From Sipunculus nudus (lineage: Eukaryota; Annelida; Sipuncula; Golfingiida; Sipunculidae): DNA of 64,000 bases. Positions 27,231-41,470 of this stretch are shown here, piece by piece (position 1 is the stretch's first letter; the number at the start of each line of letters is the position of its first letter). The stretch is taken from assembly GCA_026874595.1 (NCBI GenBank), contig CM049322.1:29389340-29453339 (forward strand), given 5' to 3'. The position numbers and the translations under genes are program-made. Under the pieces are notes generated by a model that was given only the letters and a program-made list of their open reading frames with translations, ran no database searches and had not been told where the DNA came from.

Positions 27231-30200
27231 CGGCCAATTTTTTTTTTTTCAGGTAAATCCGCAAATTGCTAGCAAATTGCTACTTTGACAACCAGACCCC
27301 TCTCTCCTGGGCGCCCAGGTCGGAAATTGCTAGCAATTTGCGGATACCCCCTGGCCAATTTTTTTTTCTGGTAAATCCGCAAATTGTTAGCAAATTGCTA
27401 CTTTGACAGCCAGGCCTCTCTCCTTGTCGCTCAGGTCGCAAATTGCTAGCAATTCGCGGATACCCCCCGGCCAATTTTTTTTTTTTTCTGGTAAATCCGC
27501 AAATTGCTAGCAAATTGCTACTTTGACAACCAGGCCCCCTCTCTCCTGGTCGCTCAGGTCGCAAATTGCTAGCAATTCGCGGATACCCCCCGGCCAATTT
27601 TTTTTTTTTTCTGGTAAATCCGCAAATTGCTAGCAAATTGCTACTTTGACAACCAGGCCCCCTCTCTCCTGGTCTCCCAGGTCGCAAATTGCTGGCAATT
27701 TGCCGATACCCCCTGGCCAAATTTTTTTTTTTCTGGTAAATCCGCAAATTGCTAGCAAATTGCTACTTTGAAAGCCTGGCCTCTCTCCTTGTCGCTCAGG
27801 TCGCAAATTGCTAGCAATTTGCGGATACCCCCCGGCCAATTTTTTTTTTCAGGTAAATCCGCAAATTGCTAGCAAATTGCTACTTTGACAACCAGGCCCC
27901 ATCTCTCCTGGGCGCCCACGTCGCAAATTGCTAGCAATTTGCGGATAACCCCTGGCCAATTTTTTTTTCTGGTAAATCCGCAAATTGCTAGCAAATTGCT
28001 ACTTTGACAGCCAGGCCCCCTCTCTCCTCGTCGCTTAGGTCACAAATTGCTAGCAATTTGCGGATACCCCCCGGCCAATTTTTTTTTTTCAGGTAAATCC
28101 GCAAATTGCTAGCAAATTGCTACTTTGACAACCAGACCCCTCTCTCCTGGGCGCCCAGGTCGGAAATTGCTAGCAATTTGCGGATACCCCCTGGCCAATT
28201 TTTTTTTCTGGTAAATCCGCAAATTGTTAGCAAATTGCTACTTTGACAGCCAGGCCTCTCTCCTTGTCGCTCAGGTCGCAAATTGCTAGCAATTCGCGGA
28301 TACCCCCCGGCCAATTTTTTTTTTTTTCTGGTAAATCCGCAAATTGCTAGCAAATTGCTACTTTGACAACCAGGCCCCCTCTCTCCTGGTCGCTCAGGTC
28401 GCAAATTGCTAGCAATTCGCGGATACCCCCCGGCCAATTTTTTTTTTTTCTGGTAAATCCGCAAATTGCTAGCAAATTGCTACTTTGACAACCAGGCCCC
28501 CTCTCTCCTGGTCTCCCAGGTCGCAAATTGCTGGCAATTTGCCGATACCCCCTGGCCAAATTTTTTTTTTTCTGGTAAATCCGCAAATTGCTAGCAAATT
28601 GCTACTTTGAAAGCCTGGCCTCTCTCCTTGTCGCTCAGGTCGCAAATTGCTAGCAATTTGCGGATACCCCCCGGCCAATTTTTTTTTTCAGGTAAATCCG
28701 CAAATTGCTAGCAAATTGCTACTTTGACAACCAGGCCCCATCTCTCCTGGGCGCCCACGTCGCAAATTGCTAGCAATTTGCGGATAACCCCTGGCCAATT
28801 TTTTTTTCTGGTAAATCCGCAAATTGCTAGCAAATTGCTACTTTGACAGCCAGGCCCCCTCTCTCCTCGTCGCTTAGGTCACAAATTGCTAGCAATTTGC
28901 GGATACCCCCCGGCCAATTTTTTTTTTTCAGGTAAATCCGCAAATTGCTAGCAAATTGCTACTTTGACAACCAGGCCCCTTCTCTCCTGGTCGTTTAGGT
29001 TGCAAATTGCTAGCAATTTGCAGATACCCCCCGGCCAATTTTTTTCCCTGGTAAATCCGCAAATTGCTAGCAAATTACTACTTTGACAACCAGGCCCCTT
29101 CTCTCCTGGTCGTTTAGGTCGCAAATTGCTAGCAATTTGCGGATACCCCCCGGCCAATTTTTTTTTCAGGTAAATCCGCAAATTGCTAGCAAATTGCTAC
29201 TTTGACAACCGTGCCCCCTCTCTCCTGGGCGCCCAGGTCGCAAATTGCTAGCAATTTGCGGATACCCCCTGGCCAATTATTTTTTCTGGTAAATCCGCAA
29301 ATTGCTAGCAAATTGCTACTTTGACAGCCAGGCCTCTCTTCTTGTCGCTCCGGTCGCAAATTGCTATCAATTTGCGGATACCCCCCTGGCCAATTTTTTT
29401 TTCTGGTAAATCCGCAAATTGCTAGCAAATTGCTACTTTGACAACCAGGCCCCCTCTCTCCTGGTCGCTTAGGTCGCAAATTTCTAGCAATTTGCGGATA
29501 CCACCCGGCCAATTATTTTTTTGGGTAAATCCGCATATTGTTAGCAAATTGCTACTTTGAGGAAATTGGTACTTTGACAGCCAGGCCCCCTCTCCCCTGG
29601 TCTCCCAGCTCGCAAATTGCTAGCAATTTGTAGATACCCCCCGGCCATTTTTTTTTTTCAGGTAAATCCATAAATTGCTAGCAAATTGCTACTTTGACAA
29701 CCAGGCCCCCTCTCTCCTGGGCGCCCAGGTCGCAAATTGCTAGCAATTTGCGGATACCCCCTGGCTATTTTTTTTTTTCTGGTAAATCCGCAAATTGCTA
29801 GCAAATTGCTACTTTGACAGCCAGGCCTCTCTCCTTGTCGCTCAGGTCACAAATTGCTAGCAATTTGCGGATACCCCCCGGCCAATTTTTTTTTTCAGGT
29901 AAATCCGCAAATTGCTAGCAAATTGCTACTTTGACAACCAGGCCCCTTCTCTCCTGGTCGATTAGGTTGCAAATTGCTAGCAATTTGCAGATACCCCCCG
30001 GCCAATTTTTTTTCCTGGTAAATCCGCAAATTGCTAGCAAATTGCTACTTTGACAACCAGGCCCCTTCTCTCCTGGTCGTTTAGGTCGCAAATTGCTAGC
30101 AATTTGCAGATACCCCCGGCCAATTTTTTTTTTTCTGGTAAATCCGCAAATTGCTAGCAAATTGCTACTTTGACAACCAGACCCCTCTCTCCTGGGCGCC

Positions 30201-33200
30201 CAGGTCGGAAATTGCTAGCAATTTGCGGATACCCCCTGGGCAATTTTTTTTTTCTGGTTAATCCGCAAATTGTTAGCAAATTGCTACTTCGATAGCCAGG
30301 CCTCTCTCCTTGTCGCTCAGGTCGCAAATTGCTAGCAATTTGCAGATACCCCCCTGGCCAATTTTTTTTTTCTGGTAAATCCGCAAATTGTTAGCAAATT
30401 GCTACTTTGACAGCCAGGCCTCTCTCCTGGTCGCTCAGGTCGCAAATTGCTAGCAATTCGCGGATACCCCCCGGCCAATTTTTTTTTTTTCTGGTAAATC
30501 CGCAAATTGCTAGCAAATTGCTACTTTGACAACCAGGCCCCCTCTCTCCTGGGCGCCCACGTCGCAAATTGCTAGCAATTCGCGGATACCCCCCGGCCAA
30601 TTTTTTTTTTTTCTGGTAAATCCGCAAATTGCTAGCAAATTGCTACTTTGACAACCAGGCCCCTTCTCTCCTGGTCTCCCAGGTCGCAAATTGCTAGCAA
30701 TTTGCCGATACCCCCCGGCCAATTTTTTTCCCTGGTAAATCCGCAAATTGCTAGCAAATTGCAACTATGACAACCAGGCCCCTTCTCTCCTGGTCGTTTA
30801 GGTCGCAAATTGCTAGCAATTTGCGGATACCCCCCGGCCAATTTTTTTTTCAGGTAAATCCGCAAATTGCTAGCAAATTGCAACTTTGACAACCGTGCCC
30901 CCTCTCTCCTGGGCGCCCAGGTCGCAAATTGCTAGCAATTTGCGGATACCCCCCTGGCCAATTTTTTTTTCTGGTAAATCCGCAAATTGCTAGCAAATTG
31001 CTACTTTGACAGCCAGGCCCCTTCTCTCCTGGTCGATTAGGTTGCAAATTGCTAGCAATTTGCAGATACCCCCCGGCCAATTTTTTTCTCTGGTAAATCC
31101 GCAAATTGCTAGCAAATTGCTACTTTGACAACCAGGCCCCCTCTCCCCTGGTCTCCCAGCTCGCAAATTGCTAGCAATTTGTAGATACCCCCCGGCCAAT
31201 TTTTTTTTTTTTTCAGGTAAATCCGCAAATTGCTAGCAAATTGCTACTTTGACAACCAGGCCCCCTCTCTCCTGGGCGCCCAGGTCGCAAATTGCTAGCA
31301 ATTTGCGGATACCCCCTGGCCAATATTTTTTTTTCTGGTAAATCCGCAAATTGCTAGCAAATTGCTACTTTGACAGCCAGGCCTCTCTCCTTGTCGCTCA
31401 GGTCGCAAATTGCTAGCAATTCGCGGATACCCCCCGGCCAATTTTTTTTTTTTTCTGGTAAATCCCCAAATTGCTAGCAAATTGCTACTTTGACAACCAG
31501 GCCCCCTCTCTGCTGGTCTCCCAGGTCGCAAATTGCTGGCAATTTGCCGATACCCCCTGGCCAAATTTTTTTTTTTTTTCTGGTAAATCTGCACATTGCT
31601 AGCAAATTGCTACTTTGACAACCAGGCCCCCTCTCTCCTGGTCGCTCAGGTCGCTAATTTCTAGCAATTTGCGGATACCACCCGGCCAATTTTTTTTACT
31701 TGTAAATCCTCATATTGCTAGCAAATTGCTACTTTGAGCAAATTGCTACTTTGACAGCCAGGCCCCCTCTCCCCTGGTCTCCCAGCTCGCAAATTGCTAG
31801 CAATTTGTAGATATCCCCCGGCCATTTTTTTTTTTTTCTGGTAAATCCGCAAATTGCTAGCAAACTGCTACTTTGACAACCAGGCCCCCTCTCTCCTGGG
31901 CGCCAAGGTCGCAAATTGCTAGCAATTTGCGGATACCCCCCTGGCCAATTTTTTTTTTCTGGCAAATCCGCAAATTGCTAGCAAATTGCTACTTTGACAA
32001 CCAGGCCCCCTCTCTCCTGGGCGCCCAGGTCGCAAATTGCTAGCAATTTGCGGATACCCCCTGGCCAATTTTTTTTTCTGGTAAATCCGCAAATTGCTAG
32101 CAAATTGCTACTTTGACAGCCAGGCCTCTCTCCTTGTCGCTCAGGTCGCAAATTGCTAGCAATTTGCGTATACCCCCTGGCTATTTTTTTTTTTTCTGGT
32201 AAATCCGCAAATTGCTAGCAAATTGCTACTTTGACAGCCAGGCCTCTCTCCTTGTCGCTCAGGTCACAAATTGCTAGCAATTTGCGGATACCCCCCGGCC
32301 AATTTTTTTTTTCAGGTAAATCCGCAAATTGCTAGCAAATTGCTACTTTGACAACCAGGCCCCTTCTCTCCTGGTCGATTAGGTTGCAAATTGCTAGCAA
32401 TTTGCAGATACCCCCCGGCCAATTTTTTTTCCTGGTAAATCCGCAAATTGCTAGCAAATTGCTACTTTGACAACCAGGCCCCTTCTCTCCTGGTCGTTTA
32501 GGTCGCAAATTGCTAGCAATTTGCAGATACCCCCGGCCAATTTTTTTTTTTCTGGTAAATCCGCAAATTGCTAGCAAATTGCTACTTTGACAACCAGACC
32601 CCTCTCTCCTGGGCGCCCAGGTCGGAAATTGCTAGCAATTTGCGGATACCCCCTGGGCAATTTTTTTTTTCTGGTTAATCCGCAAATTGTTAGCAAATTG
32701 CTACTTCGATAGCCAGGCCTCTCTCCTTGTCGCTCAGGTCGCAAATTGCTAGCAATTTGCAGATACCCCCCTGGCCAATTTTTTTTTTCTGGTAAATCCG
32801 CAAATTGTTAGCAAATTGCTACTTTGACAGCCAGGCCTCTCTCCTGGTCGCTCAGGTCGCAAATTGCTAGCAATTCGCGGATACCCCCCGGCCAATTTTT
32901 TTTTTTTTCTGGTAAATCCGCAAATTGCTAGCAAATTGCTACTTTGACAACCAGGCCCCCTCTCTCCTGGGCGCCCACGTCGCAAATTGCTAGCAATTCG
33001 CGGATACCCCCCGGCCAATTTTTTTTTTTTCTGGTAAATCCGCAAATTGCTAGCAAATTGCTACTTTGACAACCAGGCCCCTTCTCTCCTGGTCTCCCAG
33101 GTCGCAAATTGCTAGCAATTTGCCGATACCCCCCGGCCAATTTTTTTCCCTGGTAAATCCGCAAATTGCTAGCAAATTGCAACTATGACAACCAGGCCCC

Positions 33201-34400
33201 TTCTCTCCTGGTCGTTTAGGTCGCAAATTGCTAGCAATTTGCGGATACCCCCCGGCCAATTTTTTTTTCAGGTAAATCCGCAAATTGCTAGCAAATTGCA
33301 ACTTTGACAACCGTGCCCCCTCTCTCCTGGGCGCCCAGGTCGCAAATTGCTAGCAATTTGCGGATACCCCCCTGGCCAATTTTTTTTTCTGGTAAATCCG
33401 CAAATTGCTAGCAAATTGCTACTTTGACAGCCAGGCCCCTTCTCTCCTGGTCGATTAGGTTGCAAATTGCTAGTAATTTGCAGATACCCCCCGGCCAATT
33501 TTTTTCTCTGGTAAATCCGCAAATTGCTAGCAAATTGCTACTTTGACAACCAGGCCCCCTCTCCCCTGGTCTCCCAGCTCGCAAATTGCTAGCAATTTGT
33601 AGATACCCCCCGGCCAATTTTTTTTTTTTTTCAGGTAAATCCGCAAATTGCTAGCAAATTGCTACTTTGACAACCAGGCCCCCTCTCTCCTGGGCGCCCA
33701 GGTCGCAAATTGCTAGCAATTTGCGGATACCCCCTGGCCAATATTTTTTTTTCTGGTAAATCCGCAAATTGCTAGCAAATTGCTACTTTGACAGCCAGGC
33801 CTCTCTCCTTGTCGCTCAGGTCGCAAATTGCTAGCAATTCGCGGATACCCCCCGGCCAATTTTTTTTTTTTTCTGGTAAATCCCCAAATTGCTAGCAAAT
33901 TGCTACTTTGACAACCAGGCCCCCTCTCTCCTGGTCTCCCAGGTCGCAAATTGCTGGCAATTTGCCGATACCCCCTGGCCAAATTTTTTTTTTTTTTCTG
34001 GTAAATCTGCACATTGCTAGCAAATTGCTACTTTGACAACCAGGCCCCCTCTCTCCTGGTCGCTCAGGTCGCTAATTTCTAGCAATTTGCGGATACCACC
34101 CGGCCAATTTTTTTTACTTGTAAATCCTCATATTGCTAGCAAATTGCTACTTTGAGCAAATTGCTACTTTGACAGCCAGGCCCCCTCTCCCCTGGTCTCC
34201 CAGCTCGCAAATTGCTAGCAATTTGTAGATACCCCCCGGCCATTTTTTTTTTTTTTCTGGTAAATCCGCAAATTGCTAGCAAACTGCTACTTTGACAACC
34301 AGGCCCCCTCTCTCCTGGGCGCCAAGGTCGCAAATTGCTAGCAATTTGCGGATACCCCCCTGGCCAATTTTTTTTTTCTGGCAAATCCGCAAATTGCTAG
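27230..34400. repeat. Composite higher-order block Q-Q-P-P, second copy
   Basis: This repeats the preceding block. The offset is 7,243 bp across Q (21,705 to 28,948; 21,943 to 29,186) and 7,125 bp across both P units (23,507 to 30,632; 23,865 to 30,990; 24,604 to 31,729; 25,207 to 32,332). The 118-bp change is one monomer lost near 29.75 kb. An extra seven-monomer Q string (27,280 against 28,120, 840 bp) is inserted at the front. Confidence 0.85.
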
Positions 34401-35760
34401 CAAATTGCTACTTTGACAACCAGGCCCCCTCTCTCCTGGGCGCCCACGTCGCAAATTGCTAGCAATTTGCGGATACCCCCTGGCCATTTTTTTTTTCTGG
34501 TAAATCCGCAAATTGCTAGCAAATTGCTACTTTGACAACCAGGCCTCTCTCCTTGTCGCTCAGGTCACAAATTGCTAGCAATTTGCGGATACCCCCCGGC
34601 CAATTTTTTTTTTTTTTCATGTAAATCCGCAAATTGCTAGCAAATTGCTACTTTGACAGCCAGGCCCCTTCTCTCCTGGTCGATTAGGTTGCAAATTGCT
34701 AGCAATTTGCAGATACCCCCCGGCCAATTTTTTTTCCTGGTAAATCCACAAATTGCTAACAAATTGCTACTTTGACAACCAGGCCCCTTCTCTCCTGGTC
34801 GTTTAGGTCGCAAATTGCTAGCAATTTGCAGATACCCCAAGGCCAATTTTTTTTTTCAGGTAAATCCGCAAATTGCTAGCAAATTGCTACTTTGACAACC
34901 AGACCCCTCTCTCCTGGGCGCCCAGGTCGGAAATTGCTAGCAATTTGCGGATACCCCCTGGCCAATTTTTTTTTCTGGTAAATCCGCAAATTGTTAGCAA
35001 ATTGCTACTTTGACAGCCAGGCCTCTCTCCTTGTCGCTCAGGTCGCAAATTGCTAGCAATTTGCAGATACCCCCCTGGCCAATTTTTTTTTTCTGGTAAA
35101 TGCGCAAATTGCTAGCAAATTGCTACTTTGACAACCAGGCCCCCTCTCTCCTGGTCGCTCAGGGCGCAAATTGCTAGCAATTCGCGGATACCCCCCGGCC
35201 AATTTTTTTTTTTTTTTCTGGTAAATCCGCAAATTGCTAGCAAATTGCTACTTTGACAACCAGGCCCCCTCTCTCCTGGGCGCCCACGTCGCAAATTGCT
35301 AGCAATTTGCGGATACCCCCTGGCCATTTTTTTTTTCTGGTAAATCCGCAAATTGCTAGCAAATTGCTACTTTGACAACCAGGCCCCCTCTCTCCTGGTC
35401 GATTAGGTTGCAAATTGCTAGCAATTTGCAGATACCCCCCGGCCAATTTTTTTTCCTGGTAAATCCGCAAATTGCTAGCAAATTGCTACTTTGACAACCA
35501 TGGTGCAGGCCCCTTCTCTCCTGGTCGTTTAGGTCGCAAATTGCTAGCAATTTGCAGATACCCCCGGCCAATTTTTTTTTTTCAGGTAAATCCGCAAATT
35601 GCTAGGAAATTGCTACTTTGACAACCAGACCCCTCTCTCCTGGGCGCCAGGGTCGGAAATTGCTAGCAATTTGCGGATACCCCCTGGGCAATTTTTTTTT
35701 CTGGTAAATCCGCAAATTGCTAGCAAATTGCTACTTTGACAGCCAGGCCTCTCTCCTTGT
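34400..35760. repeat. Transitional satellite segment
   Basis: Monomers here resemble the left end of the array (1-8 kb). The evidence is one of only four monomers with a CCATGGTGCAGG insertion, at about 35,499; the others are at 1,435, 4,948 and 7,231. The segment joins the P blocks to the second R block. Confidence 0.6.
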
Positions 35761-38700
35761 CGCTCAGGTCGCGAATTGCTAGCAATTTGCAGATACCCCC
35801 CTGGCCAATTTTTTTTTTTTCTGGTAAATCCGCAAATTGCTAGCAATTTGCTACTTTGACAACCAGGCCCCCTCTCTCCTGGGCGCCCACGTCGCAAATT
35901 GCTAGCAATTCGCGGATACCCCCCGGCCAATTTTTTTTTTTTTTCTGGTAAATCCGCAAATTGCTAGCAAATTGCTACTTTGACAACCAGGCCCCCTCTC
36001 TCCTTGTCGCTTAGGTCACAAATTGCTAGCAATTTGCGGATATCCCCCGGCCAATTTTTTTTTTTTCAGATTAATCCGCAAATTGCTAGCAAATTGCTAC
36101 TTTGACAGCCAGGCCCCTTCTCTCCTGGTCGATTAGGTTGCAAATTGCTAGCAATTTGGAGATACCCCCCGGCCAATTTTTTTCCCTGGTAAATCCGCAA
36201 ATTGCTAGCAAATTGCTACTTTGACAACCAGGCCCCTTCTCTCCTGGTCGTTTAGGTTGCAAATTGCTAGCAATTTGCAGATACCCCCCGGCCAATTTTT
36301 TTCCCTGGTAAATCCGCAAATTGCTAGCAAATTGCTACTTTGACAACCAGGCCCCTTCTCTCCTGGTCGTTGAGGTCGCAAATTGCTAGCAATTTGCAGA
36401 TACCCCCGGCCAATTTTTTTTTTTTTCAGGTAAATCCGCAAATTGCTAGCAAATTGCTACTTTGACAGCCAGGCCTCTCTCCTTGTCGCTCAGGTCACAA
36501 ATTGCTAGCAATTTGCGGATACCCCCCGGCCAATTTTTTTTTTCAGGTAAATCCGCAAATTGCTAGCAAATTGCTACTTTGACAACCAGGCCCCTTCTCT
36601 CCTCGTCGTTTAGGTTGCAAATTGCTAACAATTTGCAGATACCCCCCGGCCAATTTTTTTCCCTGGTAAATCCGCAAATTGCTAGCAAATTGCTACTTTG
36701 ACAACCAGGCCCCTTCTCTCCTGGTCGTTTAGGTCGCAAATTGCTAGCAATTTGCGGATACCCCCCGGCCAATTTTTTTTTTTTTCAGGTAAATCCGCAA
36801 ATTGCTAGCAAATTGCTACTTTGACAACCGTGCCCCCCTCTCTCCTGGGCGCCCAGGTCGCAAATTGCTAGCAATTTGCGGATATCCCCCTGGCCAATTA
36901 TTTTTTCTGGTAAATCCGCAAATTGCTAGCAAATTGCTACTTTGACAACCAGGCCCCTTCTCTCCTCGTCGTTTAGGTTGCAAATTGCTAACAATTTGCA
37001 GATACCCCCCGGCCAATTTTTTTCCCTGGTAAATCCGCAAATTGCTAGCAAATTGCTACTTTGACAGCCAGGCCTCTCTCCTTGTCGCTCAGGTCGCAAA
37101 TTGCTAGCAATTTGCGGATACCCCTTTTGCCAATTCTTTTTCAGGTAAATCCGCAAATTGCTAGCAAATTGCTACTTTGACAACCAGGCCCCCTCTCTCC
37201 TGGTCGCTCAGGTCGCAAATTGCTAGCAATTTGCGGATACCCCTTTTGCCAATTATTTTTTCTGGTAAATCCGCAAATTGCTAGCAAATTGCTACTTTGA
37301 CAGCCAGGCCTCTCTCCTTGTCGCTCAGGTCGCGAATTGCTAGCAATTTGCAGATACCCCCCTGGCCAATTTTTTTTTTTTTTCTGGTAAATCCGCAAAT
37401 TGCTAGCAATTTGCTACTTTGACAACCAGGCCCCCTCTCTCCTGGGCGCCCACGTCGCAAATTGCTAGCAATTCGCGGATACCCCCCGGCCAATTTTTTT
37501 TTTTTCTGGTAAATCCGCAAATTGCTAGCAAATTGCTACTTTGACAACCAGGCCCCCTCTCTCCTTGTCGCTTAGGTCACAAATTGCTAGCAATTTGCGG
37601 ATATCCCCCGGCCAATTTTTTTTTTTTTCAGGTTAATCCGCAAATTGCTAGCAAATTGCTACTTTGACAGCCAGGCCCCTTCTCTCCTGGTCGATTAGGT
37701 TGCAAATTGCTAGCAATTTGGAGATACCCCCCGGCCAATTTTTTTCCCTGGTAAATCCGCAAATTGCTAGCAAATTGCTACTTTGACAACCAGGCCCCTT
37801 CTCTCCTGGTCGTTTAGGTTGCAAATTGCTAGCAATTTGCAGATACCCCCCGGCCAATTTTTTTCCCTGGTAAATCCGCAAATTGCTAGCAAATTGCTAC
37901 TTTGACAACCAGGCCCCTTCTCTCCTGGTCGTTGAGGTCGCAAATTGCTAGCAATTTGCAGATACCCCCGGCCAATTTTTTTTTTTTTCAGGTAAATCCG
38001 CAAATTGCTAACAAATTGCTACTTTGACAACCAGACCCCTCTCTCCTGGGCGCCCAGGTCGGAAATTGCTAGCAATTTGCGGATACCCCCTGGCCAATTT
38101 TTTTTTCTGGTAAATCCGCAAATTGCTAGCAAATTGCTACTTTGACAGCCAGGCCTCTCTCCTTGTCGCTGAGGTCGCAAATTGCTAGCAATTTGCAGAT
38201 ACCCCCCGGCCAATTTTTTTTTTTCTGGTAAATCCGCAAATTGCTAGCAAATTGCTACTTTGACAACAAGGCCCCCTCTCTCCTGGTCTCCCAGGTCGCA
38301 AATTGCTGGCAATTTGCCGATACCCCCTGGCCAAATTTTTTTTTTTTTCTGGTAAATCCGCAAATAGCTAGCAAATTGCTACTTTGACAGCCAGGCCTCT
38401 CTCCTTGTCGCTCAGGTCGCAAATTGCTAGCAATTCGCGGATACCCCCCGGCCAATTTTTTTTTTTCAGGTAAATCCGCAAATTGCTAGCAAATTGCTAC
38501 TTTGACAACCAGGCCCCCTCTCTCCTGGGCGCCCACGTCGCAAATTGCTAGCAATTTGCGGATACCCCCTGGCCAATTTTTTTTCTGGTAAATCCGCAAA
38601 TTGCTAGCAAATTGCTACTTTGACAGCCAGGCCTCTCTCCTTGTCGCTCAGGTCACAAATTGCTAGCAATTTGCGGATACCCCCCGGCCAATTTTTTTTT

Positions 38701-41470
38701 TTTTCAGGTAAATCCGCAAATTGCTAGCAAATTGCTACTTTGACAACCAGGCCCCTTCTCTCCTCGTCGTTTAGGTTGCAAATTGCTAACAATTTGCAGA
38801 TACCCCCCGGCCAATTTTTTTCCCTGGTAAATCCGCAAATTGCTAGCAAATTGCTACTTTGACAACCAGGCCTCTTCTCTCCTGGTCGTTTAGGTCGCAA
38901 ATTGCTAGCAATTTGCGGATACCCCCCGGCCAATTTTTTTTTTTTTTCAGGTAAATCCGCAAATTGCTAGCAAATTGCTACTTTGTCAACCGTGCCCCCT
39001 CTCTCCTGGGCGCCCAGGTCGCAAATTGCTAGCAATTTGCGGATACCCCCTGGCCAATTATTTTTTCTGGTAAATCCGCAAATTGCTAGCAAATTGCTAC
39101 TTTGACAACCAGGCCCCTTCTCTCCTCGTCGTTTAGGTTGCAAATTGCTAACAATTTGCAGATACCCCCCGGCCAATTTTTTTCCCTGGTAAATCCGCAA
39201 ATTGCTAGCAAATTGCTACTTTGACAGCCAGGCCTCTCTCCTTGTCGCTCAGGTCGCAAATTGCTAGCAATTTGCGGATACCCCTTTTGCCAATTCTTTT
39301 TCAGGTAAATCCGCAAATTGCTAGCAAATTGCTACTTTGACAACCAGGCCCCCTCTCTCCTGGTCGCTCAGGTCGCAAATTGCTAGCAATTTGCGGATTC
39401 CCCCTTTGCCAATTATTTTTTCTGGTAAATCCGCAAATTGCTAGCAAATTGCTACTTTGACAGCCAGGCCTCTCTCCTTGTCGCTCAGGTCGCGAATTGC
39501 TAGCAATTTGCAGATACCCCCCTGGCCATTTTTTTTTTTTTTCTGGTAAATCCGCAAATTGCTAGCAATTTGCTACTTTGACAACCAGGCCCCCTCTCTC
39601 CTGGGCGCCCACGTCGCAAATTGCTAGCAATTCGCGGATACCCCCCGGCCAATTTTTTTTTTTTCTGGTAAATCCGCAAATTGCTAGCAAATTGCTACTT
39701 TGACAACCAGGCCCCCTCTCTCCTTGTCGCTTAGGTCACAAATTGCTAGCAATTTGCGGATATCCCCCGGCCAATTTTTTTTTTCAGGTTAATCCGCAAA
39801 TTGCTAGCAAATTGCTACTTTGACAGCCAGGCCCCTTCTCTCCTGGTCGATTAGGTTGCAAATTGCTAGCAATTTGGAGATACCCCCCGGCCAATTTTTT
39901 TCCCTGGTAAATCCGCAAATTGCTAGCAAATTGCTACTTTGACAACCAGGCCCCTTCTCTCCTGGTCGTTTAGGTTGCAAATTGCTAGCAATTTGCAGAT
40001 ACCCCCCGGCCAATTTTTTTCCCTGGTAAATCCGCAAATTGCTAGCAAATTGCTACTTTGACAACCAGGCCCCTTCTCTCCTGGTCGTTGAGGTCGCAAA
40101 TTGCTAGCAATTTGCAGATACCCCCGGCCAATTTTTTTTTTTTCAGGTAAATCCGCAAATTGCTAACAAATTGCTACTTTGACAACCAGACCCCTCTCTC
40201 CTGGGCGCCCAGGTCGGAAATTGCTAGCAATTTGCGGATACCCCCTGGCCAATTTTTTTTTCTGGTAAATCCGCAAATTGCTAGCAAATTGCTACTTTGA
40301 CAGCCAGGCCTCTCTCCTTGTCGCTGAGGTCGCAAATTGCTAGCAATTTGCAGATACCCCCCGGCCAATTTTTTTTTTTTCTGGTAAATCCGCAAATTGC
40401 TAGCAAATTGCTACTTTGACAACAAGGCCCCCTCTCTCCTGGTCTCCCAGGTCGCAAATTGCTGGCAATTTGCCGATACCCCCTGGCCAAATTTTTTTTT
40501 TTCTGGTAAATCCGCAAATAGCTAGCAAATTGCTACTTTGACAGCCAGGCCTCTCTCCTTGTCGCTCAGGTCGCAAATTGCTCGCAATTCGCGGATACCC
40601 CCCGGCCAATTTTTTTTTTTCAGGTAAATCCGCAAATTGCTAGCAAATTGCTACTTTGACAACCAGGCCCCCTCTCTCCTGGGCGCCCACGTCGCAAATT
40701 GCTAGCAATTTGCGGATACCCCCTGGCCAATTTTTTTTCTGGTAAATCCGCAAATTGCTAGCAAATTGCTACTTTGACAGCCAGGCCTCTCTCCTTGTCG
40801 CTCAGGTCACAAATTGTTAGCAATTTGCGGATACCCCCCGGCCAATTTTTTTTTTTTCAGGTAAATCCGCAAATTGCTAGCAAATTGCTACTTTGACAAC
40901 CAGGCCCCTTCTCTCCTCGTCGTTTAGGTTGCAAATTGCTAACAATTTGCAGATACCCCCCGGCCAATTTTTTTCCCTGGTAAATCCGCAAATTGCTAGC
41001 AAATTGCTACTTTGACAACCAGGCCCCTTCTCTCCTGGTCGTTTAGGTCGCAAATTGCTAGCAATTTGCGGATACCCCCCGGCCAATTTTTTTTTTTTTT
41101 CAGGTAAATCCGCAAATTGCTAGCAAATTGCTACTTTGACAACCGTGCCCCCTCTCTCCTGGGCGCCCAGGTCGCAAATTGCTAGCAATTTGCGGATACC
41201 CCCTGGCCAATTATTTTTTCTGGTAAATCCGCAAATTGCTAGCAAATTGCTACTTTGACAGCCAGGCCTCTCTCCTTGTCGCTCAGGTCGCAAATTGCTA
41301 GCAATTTGCGGATACCCCTTTTGCCAATTCTTTTTCAGGTAAATCCGCAAATTGCTAGCAAATTGCTACTTTGACAACCAGGCCCCCTCTCTCCTGGTCG
41401 CTCAGGTCGCAAATTTCTAGCAATTTGCGGATACCACCCGGCCAATTTTTTTTTCTGGTAAATCCGCATA
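35760..41470. repeat. Higher-order block R, second copy
   Basis: Equivalent points at 36,563, 38,724 and 40,877 are 2,161 and 2,153 bp apart. The block matches the first R block at a nearly constant offset: 11,051 to 38,724 is 27,673 bp, 12,129 to 39,804 is 27,675 and 13,205 to 40,877 is 27,672. Farther left, 10,212 to 37,648 is 27,436, a two-monomer difference. The CCCCTTTTGCCAATT monomer recurs near 37,120, 39,280, 41,315 and 41,810. Confidence 0.8.

Noticed and set aside
20870-34400. Assembly artefact as the sole explanation for the 7.1-kb block repeat
   Set aside because: The copies differ by a whole monomer and by an extra seven-monomer string, which a simple duplicate contig would not show; read-depth confirmation is still the deciding test.
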